64,000 nt of DNA, from positions 682,001 through 746,000 of the forward strand of contig MU006237.1 of the NCBI GenBank assembly GCA_010093685.1, written 5' to 3'. A program made the position numbers and the translations under genes. Origin of the DNA: Ophiobolus disseminans (Eukaryota > Ascomycota > Dothideomycetes > Pleosporales > Phaeosphaeriaceae). This document shows, piece after piece, positions 10,943-23,772 of this stretch; within the stretch, counting starts at the first letter, position 1; each line of letters opens with the position of its first letter. The notes under the pieces were generated by a model. That model worked only from the letters and a program-made list of their open reading frames with translations, was not told the origin of the DNA and ran no database searches.

Positions 10943-13802
10943 TCAAATGATGTGATGTTTCTTCTCCTGTAGCTCAAGATCTTTCATGTACTTCACAAAG
11001 GACTTCTTATGAACCTAATCGAATGTTAGTAGACATTACTACTCTTAGGTATGACATGATTTACTAGACCAGCGAATTTGCCGTCTCGGAGCACACATAT
11101 GTACCTCAGACCAAGCTTGACAAAGCACTCGTACACGAGGTCCATCGGGGAGTGCACATCTAGTGATACCGGGGCGGGATCAATGTACGGTGTAAAGTCG
11201 CTGGGGTCATGGAGAAACTGTGACTCTTCGCCATGCGGCTCACGGCCCGCAGCCCAGTCCACTTGTGGTGACATGAGACATAGGGTATTTTCTTCATTCT
11301 CCAGCTCATCTAGAGCATATTCGAGGTCTGGCGCGGGGATAAGACCAACAAGGACACCATATTTGACAATCGGCAAGGCGCTGTCGATCTCGCCCAGGAT
11401 CTGGAGACCGCGCTGCTTAATGCGAAGTTCAGCTGCCGGGACGAGCGTCTCTTCTGAGATGTCAATGATATGGTCTGGTCGAATGCGAGGCGTGATATCG
11501 CCAAGTTCAGAAGTGAAGACTGGTCGGACTTTGTTGTCGAGGAACGGGTACGAATTCATATCTGTGAGGAGGTCGTAGATGGACAGTGGTTCGATGGCAT
11601 CGGCAACCCACTTTGCGACAAGAATGCCAAGTGAAAAGGGTAGTACGTGATCGAGACTGCCTGTGAGCTCAAACAGAATGACGGCGAGCGTGATGGTGAG
11701 ACGAGTAACGCCAGTCATTGTTGCACCAGCGGCTACCAGCGCATATACACCAGGGACAACACACGAGCCGGGTGGACCTTCAGGTTTGCATTCACCGAAA
11801 ATTTCCAGGTTGTGGAAGCGGAGAGCGAAAAGCTGCACAGTGTGGCCAATGAAACGACCGGCAAGACCACCGACGACCATAGAGGGGACGTAGATACCAG
11901 CAGGGACCTTGATGCCAAAAGTGACGACGGTCAGGCTGGCTTTGATGACAAAAGCAATGAAGAGCACTTTGAGAACGCTGGGTATGTGCTCAGCTGTCGG
12001 GCAGAGACCGTCGCCTGAGTCACTATATGTATCGCATGGACTGGCCAGCTCGAACAGAAGTTCCGTAACTGGGAGCTTGGTGTATCGATTCCAGAAACTG
12101 ACAAGGCCGGTGACAAGTGCAACGATAAACACTTCAAGGAGCGGGTACTTCTTGATGAGGGATATGCGACGGAAGGTGCGGGCCCAAATGCGTGAGGCCT
12201 TGATGAACAGAGCACCCAGCACGCCTCCCACTGCACCTGTGAAGATGAAGGTTGCGAGCTCGAAGAACTTCCAGTCGAGATGATACCGAACCTCGAAGAG
12301 AACGATCTTCTTGGTGCCATACGGGTCGAGAAACTTGAGAGACAGTGCTGCTGCCTGCAGTTGTGTTAACAATGCCTTTGTATAAGATTTACAGTACTTA
12401 CAATACAGCAGAAGAATGTCCTGAACAATGTCTTGGACGGAAAGTAGTAACTGACCTCCTCCAAGCTGAACAGCACTCCGCCGATAGGAGCACCAAAGGC
12501 AACGGCCACACCGCTGGCGGCACTGGCGCTCAAGATTTCCCTTCGCTTGCCGTCGTTGTTGCTATACTTGGAGAAGATACGACACGCAATGTTTCCAATG
12601 CATGTAGCGATATGGACATATGGGCCTTCTTTTCCGAGACTAAGACCAGAAGCCACTGATAGGATGAGAGCGAAGGTTTTGATGACCAGCGTTCGCACAC
12701 CGAGGTAGCCGTGAAGAACAAAACCACTCAGAATAACTTTGACTTCTGCTACACCGCTGCCAGCAGCAGAGTAGTAGACCATAGGAGGCCGAAGCTGGGC
12801 CTCGTGAAATCGCGACTCGGGGCTGATGCTCCGCTTGCGGTCATCCTCTTCATCGTCTGAGAGGATACGCTGCACTTCTGCGCCCAGGTTTTCGTCGAGT
12901 GTGGCCAGAGATATGGCTGAGGGAATAACGGTCTTAGTCATGAGCGTCAACAGACAAGAGGCCATGGACAAGACGATGACGGATAGCACGAAGACGCCAT
13001 ACTGCGTCTGTACCACATCCAGCCTGTCACTGCGGAAGACCTTGGACCAGTGGACCCATTCGTCGCAGATGGTAGCTCCGTCACAGCACGCCTTGCGGCT
13101 CTTGTTCCATTGCTTGGTGCAGTGTCCTTGCTTCCAGTCGAACAGGATGGTCTCGGTGGTGTTGACGAAGTAGGCGACGACAGCAGTAAGCACACCAATG
13201 ATTGCCACGAGGATCCATCCTTGCGCACCATCGAACCACGCCAGCAAGCGTCCCCGTATGTCCTTTCGGCTTCGGAGTGCCTTGACCCGGTAGGCGTCGG
13301 CGATGTTGTCGTGGACCCAGTCGGTGGAGGTGAACTGGTCGTACCACACGCGATTGTCCTGAAAGAGAGACGCCTTGGCCGAGTGCATGCTCTCTTCCAG
13401 CCCTCCCCGCCGCTCTCCGAGAGCATTTACCAGACGCTGACTAAACGAGTGTGACTGGGACCCGGCCCTGGTGGGCTTCATACGCGAGCTGGTCGGCAGC
13501 TGCGAGTTGTGTCTTCGTCCGGTGGGCTTGGGCGTGCCGGGCGTCGTGGGCGGGAGACTGCTGTATGAACGGCTACTGCCATGGGCGTATCCTAGGAGGC
13601 GTGAGCGCTCCGTGACATTCTCTCTCGATCTCGACAGATCGTCTTCGGACGGTTGCACTCTCCTCAGGGGCCGGAAGGTGGCTGTGGGAGAGGTCGGTGT
13701 GGTGCTGCTAAAGGTATCGTCGCGTTCCTGCTGCTCGATACGCTCGTCTTCGTTGACATCGTAATCATCCATGCTCCGGTATGAGTGCATCGACTTAGGC
13801 AT
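10943..13802 (-). CDS. CLC-family voltage-gated chloride channel / Cl-/H+ antiporter
   Basis: Three exons on the reverse strand: 13802-12402, 12354-11065 and 11014-10943, giving 920 aa. It belongs to the ScGEF1-like group that moves chloride in Golgi/endosome or vacuole membranes. A long Ser/Arg-rich cytosolic N-terminus (about 190 aa) precedes the membrane domain. CLC signatures are GSGVAEVK (the GSGIPE position), GKEGPYVH with the gating glutamate kept, GVLFSLEEVSYYF, and KVPAGIYVPS (about 616-625). Two CBS domains fill about 736-910. The first intron joins FFCCI to AAALSLKF, as in homologues. The second restores the ending VHKKSFVKYMKDL; without it the frame runs on into intron sequence. 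It is divergent from the esterase gene across 894 bp. Confidence 0.94.
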
Positions 13803-14696
13803 GGCGAGTGGTGAGTGAATGCGGTGCTGGGTACTGCAGCTTACATGTGTGTTAGCGGGCGGTAAACAAAGACATAGGGCGTGTCGAGGCAGCTACGAGG
13901 GTCATCTGAAGAGGATGAGGCGGTGTCACGGAGCATTATCTCTGGGCAAGACACCATGGCTGCTCGACCTCCCCACTGCGCGGCGGACTCACTTCGGTCT
14001 GCTGTGCTGTGTGGAGACGCACGCACCTGGAGAGACACGTTACACACGAGCGAGCGGCTATCTTTGTATATGCGGAGCCGCGTTAACAGACATCCTTTGT
14101 TGATAGGGACGACGATCTGTAAAGACAGTGGAGTTAGGCGGCGGCGCCTACACCACCGAGGCACGCAAGACAATGATCCTTAGCGATGTTTCTGTGTGCG
14201 TGTGATGTGGGCACGCGGCGATGACGTTCCAGGGTCCAAGGCAGCCAAACTCCGAAACAGCAAGCGCGCCGACGGGCGACACTCACGTCTACTTCGTACC
14301 AGGAAGTAAAATTAATATCGCTGCAACGATTTCTTCACAGAAACACAGCGGCCTCGAACATACACTGCAGGATACTCTGAATCGAATTTGTGGTCTCCCA
14401 AACACCTTGGTGCTATTGGCATACAAGGAAAGAGTAACCGACAGCCAATGGCAGCTGCTTCCCCAACTACCGCACCCCCACCGCTTCGACAATCGGAGCA
14501 AGTCGAGCGGAGACATGATACGTTTCTATCCTTGTCCCACGTAATATGTTTGCCCAAGATGTGTACTTGAAGGATTCGACGCCATGTTGTGCTAAGTGGG
14601 ACAGCTCGGTAAGAGATCGGCAATATCCTAAATCCTACCCGCGGCCTGCAGCTTGTGATACATTCGACCAACGTTGCGTCTTCAGCCAGATTCAAC
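13803..14696. promoter_or_regulatory. Divergent promoter region, CLC gene / IAH1
   Basis: 894 bp between divergent starts. Several overlapping frames of 60-150 codons occur on both strands, but none has a domain or splice support. It probably holds two promoters and leaders. Confidence 0.4.
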
Positions 14697-15810
14697 ATGG
14701 TGAGTGATCGGTGAAGGTCAAGCAGTGTGGGAGCAATTGCTGACCTATCAGCCTGCACTTTACGAACAATTCTTCCTCTTTGGGGACTCTATCACCCAGG
14801 ATTCCTATAACCAGGAACGCGGCTTCGGCTTCTCTGCAGCGCTGCAAGCAGGTTGGTGTTGCTTCATTTGGTCATGCTCTCCATAGTAAATGATGGCAAC
14901 GACGCATTTGCGTGGTCTCGGCGTTTGGTTTACCGCTGAACTTGCGCTAACATCCAATCAGCGTACATCAGAAGGCTTGATGTTGTGAACCGAGGTCAGA
15001 GGTAGGAGCATCGTCCCGCATGAAGCTTGAGCTGTCTAACATGCTGCTAAGTGGTTACAACTCTCGCCAAGCCCTTCGAGTGCTTCCAGCGATTATTCCC
15101 TCTCCAGCAGAAGCCAGGATTCGTTTCTTGGTATGCCGAGCTCCATCTTGACAGTCTCAGTGCTCACACTCCAGCCAGACCATCTTCTTCGGAGCCAACG
15201 ATGCATCGTTACAGGACGCACCCAACAAGCAGCACATCCCGCTGGAAGAGTACAAGTCCAATATCGAGAAGATTGCGACTCACCCCCAGATTGTGGCTCA
15301 CAACCCTCGCATCATCCTGATCGCTCCAGCGCCACTCAACGAACATCTTTGGTGGCCACGCGACCAGGCAAGTGGTTATGAGAGCGTGAGTCGCTTGGCT
15401 AGCACCGCCAAAGTCTACGCAGACGCTGTCTGTGAGGTGGGCGCAAAGCTCGACCTTCCCGTGGTCAACCTCTGGAAGGCGTTCATGGACAAGGCGGATT
15501 TCAAGGTAGATGCTTGGAGGCTTGGAGATGTGTTGCCTGGGTCTTTGGAGACTACGCAGAACGACGCTCTGGTTGAGCTCATGTACGATGGTAAGATGCG
15601 CGCTTTCTGTGCCTTGCCTGCCTAGCACTAACAGCACTTGTAGGTCTCCACTTCAACCCAACTGGCTACGATATCTTCTTCCAGGAGGTGATGAAGTTGA
15701 TTGCCAAGAGATGGCCCGATCAGATGCCAGAGAAGCTGCCTATGGTGTTGCCTCCCTGGAATGATGCCGATGCATGGAAGGCATGGGAAAGTTATCAAGG
15801 CAGCGGATAA
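14697..15810 (+). CDS. IAH1: SGNH-hydrolase esterase, isoamyl acetate-hydrolysing type
   Basis: Six exons: 14697-14699, 14752-14851, 14962-15001, 15052-15130, 15179-15590 and 15644-15810, giving 266 aa. Family members hydrolyse short acetate esters in the cytosol. SGNH blocks are present: FLFGDSIT (block I, nucleophile Ser), the NRG region with SGYNSRQAL, FFGANDAS (block III, Asn) and DGLHFNPTGY (block V, Asp and His). The length equals that of the yeast protein. Exon 1 is only the ATG, cut by GTGAGT directly after it. Reading on instead hits TGA after five codons, and no other start joins the P-A-L-Y-E exon in frame. Exon 3 is just 40 nt. All introns are GT-AG and each phase checks. Confidence 0.88.
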
Positions 15811-16515
15811 GGAGGGGATGCTTCAGAAATGGAGCGATTGCACATCCGCTGATATAGCGTTACAACGCATGGATACGTGTATCTTAATACTTCTCAGTGG
15901 GTGCAGTCCCTTTGATGCGGGGAGACGGAAGTGGATCCGGCTCCTGCCCAATCGGACGGGAAGCATGAGGCGCTAGCTGTGGCGCACCTTCCACAACCCC
16001 AAGACGTGCACGACATACAACAGAAACATCTCAACTGCTCCGAACGACTCCGTACAACAATTGGAATCATCTGTGCTGCTGTGCCTTCCTGTATTGTCAT
16101 TCCGCATCGCAAGCAAAAGCAGTTTCGTCAGGAAGTGAAGTCTTGCCAATACCGCTGTTGCGCTCGCACCATCCAACGGTCTTCAGAGGCGTGCTTTCCT
16201 AGCGGCACAGGTCACGGCACACTTAGTCGCTTCGGTATCGTCTGCCGGTCCTACCACCAGCACATCGAGGTTGCACAGCCCTGGAGATATTCGATCGCGT
16301 TGCCCGCGGAATTTCCCGCAGACACAGCCATCGCAGTCGAGCAAACCGCCCCGCAGCATCGCGCTTACCACCGACAAACCGGCCCACAGCAAGAGGGGAA
16401 CAGTGCAGAATTGGAGGCGCTGGCGTTTGCCTGGGCTCGTGGGAAGGGGTGCATACGTGGAGTGGAGGGGTCTCTTTGCTGAGTCTCCCCATCAAGGGAT
16501 GAGAGGCCCACGGGA
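15811..16515. other. Intergenic, featureless
   Basis: 705 bp between two genes in the same orientation. Open frames here are unsupported shadows. It should contain the IAH1 3' end and the promoter of the next gene. Confidence 0.4.
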
Positions 16516-18295
16516 ATGGACCCCCAGAGCGTAGCCTTCCAGCCCCGCGACGACGTCTGGCGCTTCCAGGACGAAATGCTTCGCGTGCAGCAAAACCAAG
16601 CCGAGCTGTCCGACCGTGTCTCGCGCCTCGAACGCCAGCGCGACGACGATTCACGCCTAAAGAACGTCTGGGGCACGTCTTCACCTTTCCCTTCGGTGCT
16701 GGGCGGCACACCGCAGCAGAGTGAGCCACACCGAGGACTACATCATTTCTGTCGCGCTGATCATCTTAGTACCTCTACAACAGCCAACCGCGGAGCACTT
16801 CTCAAACTTCGACGACCACTCCAGCAATCTCATCGGCAACCTCCAGCTCGACGCAGACGAAGAACCCCGCCGTGTGGGTGCCACTTCCCGCGCGAATAGT
16901 GTTCGCTTCGACGAGACGGCGAACCACGGCCACTGGGCACATGCCTCGCGATCATCGCTGGACTTGATACCCCGCACTGGCAGTGGCATGGGCGGCCTCG
17001 CTCTGAGCGAACGAAGCTACTCGCACAAGTCAGATGGACGGCAGAGCTCAGCCGGACACTCGGTTCACTCCATGACATCAGGCCGTGCCAACAGCCTCAC
17101 AGGGTTAGGTCCCAGTGCGCTGATGGAGCCTCCCGGTCTGGCGCCTGGGCTCTTCATTCTTGGCTCAGTGCCCGCGATTATCCGTTGCTGGCTCGACACC
17201 AACTTCAAACACGACACTCTTCTGTATGCAGCTGTCTGTTCTGGGTCATTCACATCGTATGTCGACCTACATCTCATTGAGCAGCTCGGCTTGCAAGACG
17301 ACATCACAGTGAGCGATGAGGGAGTTCGGATGATCAAGATATCCATCTACTTGCCAGAGGCTGTGCCGGTGACTGGCTCTTCTCGATCAAACAGCCCGGC
17401 CCCGCAACTTCCGTCAGTCGTCGTGGACTTCACCATCAAAGAGGAGTACATCACAGATGTCAACTCGAAAGCGATACAGATTTTCTTGGGCAGCGACTTG
17501 TTGCGAGCACACAACGCCGACTTGTTGTTCTCTAGTAACCAGTTGACACTGTATGACGACGATCATTGCAAGCTTCAGATCCCCCTCGTGCGGCCCGAGG
17601 ATGAGCGCACATTCAAAACTCTGTCGATTTCCAGCAGACCCCTCAGTAGCACGGAAGCACGCAATGTGACGAGCTCATATTTCGAACAACCAAAGGAAGG
17701 TGCTGTCGGCGATAACTCTACCGCAGCGACCCGGGATGCTATGCATACTATGTCAAAAGCCAGTGGATCTGGCACAACAAGCTCTGATGACGGAGGAGGA
17801 TCAGTTGGTCGCAGGAGCCTCGAGCAACGTCCGCGCCTCGGTCTCTCGATATCGATGCGGTCTACCAAAGACGGACAGGACTCTTCACCTGCTGCCCGCT
17901 CTGGACCGTCATCGGCCATGCTGAGCAACTGGCGTCGCGACTCGGCTGAGAAGACTAACACCGGCTCGCTGGACTGGGCTAATGTGGGTAAAACCACTAG
18001 CTCGAGCACCAACTACAAGCCCCGTGATACGGGCATGAAGGTGTTGCGACCCACCAGAGCCGGCACAAGGACACTTTCGACTTCAACGTCGTCGCCCTCT
18101 ACCAGTCAGTCGCGCTTCTTCGATGATGGGAAAAGGAGGGGCGAGAGCGATGTTATCGCTGCGTCGCAGCCCATGGGAGGTATTTCTGGCGACAAAGCGA
18201 CAGAGACAGCACCCTCACAAGCAAAGCCACGGTCTGCCAATCCGGTAGGGGGCGCATCTGCCTTTGCGTGGCTGAATAGTGGGGGGTCGAAATGA
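16516..18295 (+). CDS. Conserved fungal protein with a retropepsin-like region, function unknown
   Basis: Two exons, 16516-16720 and 16770-18295, giving 576 aa. Residues 11-50 look like a coiled coil (heptads around RVQQNQAELSDRVSRLERQ). A Ser-rich low-complexity stretch follows. The conserved core is about residues 188-340. It starts PGLFILGSVPAIIRCWLD, then AAVCSGSFTSYVDLHL (about 222-237), and later IFLGSDLLRAHNADLLF (about 305-321). The order loop-S-G-S, helix ending in QLGL, then a L-G-x-D-x-L-x-x-H segment recalls the retropepsin fold of viral and Ddi1-type aspartic proteases. The catalytic Asp position appears to be Cys, so activity is doubtful. The C-terminal 230 residues are Ser/Thr-rich and disordered. 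The fold call is by eye only. Confidence 0.8.
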
Positions 18296-19363
18296 TCAAT
18301 GTGCTCCAATGTACCCTCGGTAAAAACAAATATGAATGAAAATAATTAACACCGTTCAAACAAGTGTGGCTGACTGTGCAAGTCACTTGTGTGGCAAAGC
18401 TCATGGTAGAAACTCAAGCCTTAAATTCCCCACGCAAGCAAATGACGATGGAGGTTTCGACGTCGAGTGCGACCAGGCTTGCCCGCTTAGATCTAGATTG
18501 ATCGTGAGCAGGTACCACTCCCGCGCCTTCGCGTATCGCCAACCTGGTGCGCGGGACGTGTTTGCAATGGTGCCGGTATTGCTTCTATGCGGCAAGGCGA
18601 TCACCCATGCTAGGCAATAGGTGGAGTTTGCCGGCAAGGCAAAGTATAAATTCGGCACGCGAAGAGAGTAGGCTAGGCTATTCGCAGCAAGCCGTGAAAA
18701 AAGCTCCGCTTGTGATGACCGGATCCATGTTTCGACGCGCCAAGCGATCGCTTATTTTTGCAAGGCTGACGGCAAACTCAAGGTGACGAGGGTGACGAAG
18801 CAAATCGCATTCACCGCCCTACGCTCATTTCTGGTCATTGCGCTCGCCCCACTGCAACCTGTCACTCCCCCTCGTGCAAAAGAGAAGAAGAGGGTCTTGC
18901 AGCGCAGGCACGCTAACGTCCCCTACCACTCCACTCCGTTGCCTTGTCTTGGAGCTCTCGCGGCTTCACGGCAGGCTTGACCAGCATCACGACGGCCTCC
19001 ACCACCAAGAAACGCAAGATCGTGACCGAGCAAACCGCAGACAATCGAGCCGACGCTAGACAGTCCTCGCCGCCGCATGAGGGAGCTGCAGCCTCGCCTC
19101 GCTCCTCCCCGCACCCCTCCACCAGCATACGTGCCTCCGCGTCACCACCACCGCCGCCTCGCTATTTGCCGCCCCACCTGCACGACGAAGTTCTCGCTGA
19201 TAGTGACGCCGGAAGCACTGCGCGAGACTATAATACCGGCGCCAGCTCCCCGAGCGAAGCCTACGCCAACCTGACCATCGGCGAGGGCTCCCCCGACCAC
19301 CTCGATCAGCCCCCACGACGGGCACCGCGCTCCTCCTCACCCGCCAAGCGCCCTCACTCAGAC
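18296..19363. other. Intergenic and possible 5' exon region of the UBP gene
   Basis: 18296-18916 holds only short unsupported frames. From 18917 the reading frame of the ubiquitin hydrolase is open with no stop down to its first ATG at 19364. The 140 codons after 18944 are Lys/Arg- then Pro/Ser-rich (STTKKRKIVTEQT), which looks coding. A CGGCAG acceptor ends at 18974. An upstream start exon, perhaps using an ATG near 18715 or 18728, is therefore likely but not resolved. Confidence 0.45.
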
Positions 19364-22300
19364 ATGGCCGACGACATGGACCCCGCGAAACCGCTTCCTG
19401 GAGCAGTACAGCGCAGTGTGCGGGCCACGTCCGTGGAGATGGCCGACGCTCCGAGTGGCAGCTCAGAGGCATCCAACGCTGACTCATCCGCCACAAGCGT
19501 TGAACAGCAGGCCCCGGAGCTGCCCAGCCTCGACGAGCAGGTGACCAAGGTCATGGTCATGATGCAGGCCCCACTGCGAGAGCGCCAGGAGGGCTACGTG
19601 ATCTCAGAGAAGTGGCTGGAACGGGTCTGGGCGCGCACATCTGAGAACAGCGGCCGGCCGCAGGACTTCAGCAAGGAAGCCACACAGGGGCCGATTGGGC
19701 CCGTCGATAATATTGGCCTCGTAGACGTCGACGCCCTCCAAGACGACCTAATGGATCAAAACGGCGAAGACTTTGTGCCCCTGAGCAAAGCAACACAGAT
19801 GGGCCAGGACTACGAAGTACTGCCCACAAAAGCATGGGAGTTGGTCCTCAGCTGGTATGGACTCAAGGAGGGCTCACCTGTTCTCCGAAGGTACGTCCAG
19901 AACACAGTGCCAGACAAGAGCAGCGACAACCTCGAATACGAACTCCACCCCCCTGTTATCACCATCCGCAAGTTGCAGAAAGCCGCTCCATCCACCGCTG
20001 AGGGCTCCAGGGTGGCCGAAAAGATCGTCGCGAGCAAATATGAGAGCTTCTTGAGCTTCCTCGACGCAGCGAAGAAGGCCGCGGGTATCGACCTGAGGAA
20101 CAAAGTTCGCGTCTGGAGAATCCTAAACACTGCGAATACAGACAAGCTCCCAGAAACCCAACCGTCCGGGATCCTGACGCCAGACGCTTCACCGCCTCCA
20201 AATGGCGCCCCTGTCGCCTCTGCCGCTTCGCGCGCCAGGCTCGTCATGGATCTAGCCAGCTTCAACAGTCTCACGTACGGAACCGAGCGGGAAATCGTTA
20301 CCGGTAAAGATGAGAAAGCGAACGAGGAGTTTAATGAACTCTTGACGTTAGCAGGTGCTGGCTTGACTCAAGACCAGATTATTGTGCTCGAGGAACACGA
20401 TGAGAAGGGTGAATACATCTCGGACGCTGTCAAACCTAAGAGCAAAATAGGTACAGGTAACAAGGGATTGCAGAGCAAACCAAGCAGCGGAACGTCCACG
20501 CCAACCGGTGGGTCAGTAACGCGAGGTAGAGCACGCAACGGCAAGGTTCGAGGCCACACTGGACTGACCAATTTGGGCAACACTTGCTACATGAACTCCG
20601 CTCTTCAGTGCTTGCGCAGTGTGGAGGAACTAAGTATGTACTTTTTAAGCAAGAAGTGGGCTGGAGACATCAACGCGAGCAACCCAATCGGTCACGGTGG
20701 TGCGATTGCGAAGGTATATGCAAACGTACTGCAAGGCATCTACAACATCGACGGCAGCTCCTCATTCTCGCCCAAGAACTTCAAGCAGACGTTGGGCAAG
20801 GCGAACAATCTGTTCTCTGGCTATGGGCAACAGGACTCGCAAGAGTTTGTGAGCTGGCTGGTGGATGCACTGCACGAAGACCTGAATAGGGTGCACGACA
20901 AGCCATATTGTGAAAACCCAGATTCCGACGACAACACCTTCCGTGATCCGGAGGCTATCAAGAAGCTGGGCGAGATCTACAGGAACAACCACAAAGCACG
21001 GAACGACTCGGTTGCAACGGATTTGTTCGGTGGTATGTTTGACCCAAATGCGACTCATCGTGACTGTTTCCTCGACTACTGTCTCGATCTTCAACACACA
21101 CTAATTTGTTCTAGGCTTCTACAAGAACACAATGGTTTGCCCGGATTGCGACAAAGTCAGCATCACTTTCGATCCCTACAGCCAACTGACATTGCAACTG
21201 CCGATTGAACAAACCTGGTCACACACCATCACATACATACCCTTGCACGGCCAGCCTTTCCAGCTCGAAGTCGATATTGACAAGAATGCGACGATCAAGA
21301 ATCTCAAAGAGTACGTTGGCAAGCGAGGTGGGGGCGTCCCCGCCAGCCGTATCATGGCCTCTGAAGTGTACAACCACAAATACTATCGGCATCTGGATGA
21401 CAAAAGCACCATTGCGGAGTCGAATATCGGCTCGAGGGATGACATTTTCCTTTATGAGTTGGACGACGTACCCAGCAATTGGCCACCACCAAAAAAGAAG
21501 GGTTCGAAATACAAACTGCTTCTTTCGCACGGTTCTTCTGACGATGACATACCAGATTCGGCTTCGCTCCTTCACGACCGCATAATTGTACCCGTATTCA
21601 GTCGAGGACCTAACATGTCTTCCTACAAATCACAGAACTACGCCATGGCTCTGTGGCCATTCTTCGTTGTGCTCTCGCGGGAAGAGGCACGGGACAACGA
21701 CGCCATCCTACGAAAACTCCTCGCCAAGGTTGCTCAGATGACCACTCGTCCAATCTTGAGTGAACTTGCCGATAACCAGGCCCGATCTGGCTCCGACGTG
21801 GTGCTCACAACTGAAGAAGACGCATCGCCGAATGGGGACCCGCGAGTTACAGACGGCTCGGTGGAGGGTGAAGATCTTGTCGAAGTCACCATGACTGATC
21901 CGCCGGAACAGATAACTGATGAGGATGAGATACCCGAAGTCTTACAGCCTGGAAGTTTCATATACCCGGAGTTCAGAACCCTCTTTGAAGTCAAACATAC
22001 CAAGCGAAGTCAAGAGATCGTCACAACCGGTTGGAGCACTGTCGACCATTCTCGAACACTGGAGCCGATCTCTAAGCGAATTCGGATTCCACCATCACGA
22101 GAGGAGTCTACACAATCATCGCCAGATGGTAGTGAAGGTTCCTCGAGTGATGAAGACGCAGACATAACCCAGTCTCTTGATGCTGATGCTACCATCGATG
22201 CGGCTAATATTAGCAGCGATGAGGAGATGCAATCTGTCGAACCCGAAGGCCAGTCCCGTGGCGGTCGGGCGAACAAGAAAAAGGCCAAGAAAATGCGGAA

Positions 22301-23772
22301 GCAAGAACGAAAGCACAAAAACAACAAGAACTTCAGGTCGAAAAAGAGTAAAATTCCAGAACAGCCCACCTACCATAATGACCCCGAGGACGAGTCGGAT
22401 GACAGTTTGATCCGAATGGGCGAAGCTCTTGTCCTGGAGTGGGAGCCTAATGCGTACGAAGCACTGTTTGGTGGTACTTCGGCTACTGACTCGCGTGGGA
22501 TGGAAGCTTCGAAGTTCTTCGAAACACGCGAGGACGCAGAGATTCAGGAGAAGAAATCACGGCGGGCCGCGCGTAGGAAGCACGGCATCACGCTTGATGA
22601 GTGCTTCACCGAGACCTCCAAGAGCGAAGTGCTTTCAGAAGACAACGCTTGGTACTGCAGTCGATGCAAGCAGTTGAGGAGAGCAACCAAGACTTTAGAA
22701 ATATGGACAGTGCCCGACATACTGATCATTCATCTGAAGCGCTTCAGTGGATACCGGTCTTTCCGGGACAAGATCGAAGAATTGATCGATTTCCCTGTAA
22801 AGGGTCTGGATCTATCCGGCAAGGTCGGTTTCCCGGAAAACAAAGACCTCACGTACGATCTATTTGCTGTCGACAATCACTACGGTGGACTTGGAGGAGG
22901 CCACTACACGGCCACTGCCAAGAACTTTTTCGATGGGCAGTGGTACGATTACAATGGTAAGTTGCTCTGATGACATAGCCTAGAGCGATTTGCAGCGTTT
23001 TGCATCTGCCGATCGAAAGGCTCAACCTCACTCGAAACTATCCAGCACTAACCATCGTTTAGATTCCACCGTATCCAAGTGCAACTCGGGTGAGAAAGCT
23101 GTATCACGCAACGCCTACCTCCTCTTCTACCGTCGTCGTACGCCATCCCCTTTAGGCCCTCCGCAGCTCCAGGAGATCGTCAAAGCCGCCGAAAACGGAA
23201 ACACTCCCGACTCTGACGACGACGACGATGAAAACGACCGCTCACGTGCCCGCGACTCGGGAAACGGCTTGCGCCTCGACGCCTCGTCCCGCAATGGGTC
23301 GTCGAGCGCTTCTACAGCCGGGACCGGAGTCGCAGCGGGAGCCGCAGCCCTGCGCGGGGGTGGCTCGCTTCCGCCTTCGGGGGGTCGCGGGAGCCTTCTA
23401 AAGAACGGAGTCGCAGTCGGGAGCCTGATCGATGAGGACGACACAGATCTGCCACCATACGTCGAGGACGAGGGCTTCCACGACGCCGAAGACGACGGCG
23501 GCACTTACGGATCACTCAACTCATACGCCTACGATAACCCCATCTGGAGCTTCGAGGGCGTGCAGTCATCCAGCCTCCATCAAAACGGCTCCTCCGACGG
23601 CCCTGCGAGCGATGAGCCCAACCTCGGCTCTGAGGGCGGCGAGCACCTCCAGGACCGACTATTGACTGACTTTGGCTCCGATGATGACCTTCACGCACGC
23701 GCGGGCACGCCTATTGAGGGTGCCTTTACTAATGAGGATGCTGTACATGAGATCCGTGTCTCGAGCGAGTAA
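19364..23772 (+). CDS. UBP12: Ubiquitin carboxyl-terminal hydrolase, USP family with DUSP domain (UBP12/USP4-15 type)
   Basis: Exons 19364-21032, 21115-22956 and 23063-23772; the true 5' end may lie further upstream. This is a cysteine protease that removes ubiquitin from proteins. A DUSP domain begins near GYVISEKWLERVW. A ubiquitin-like segment and the catalytic domain follow, with the Cys box GLTNLGNTCYMNSALQCL and the His box GGLGGGHYTATAKN, the two halves split by a long acidic, Lys-rich insert as in USP4/11/15. Intron 1 joins DLFGG to FYKNTMVCPDCD and intron 2 joins WYDYND to STVSKCNSG, both as expected for the fold. The C-terminal 200 residues are acidic and disordered. The first in-frame Met (19364) is used here only because nothing better is proven. 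Confidence 0.9.
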
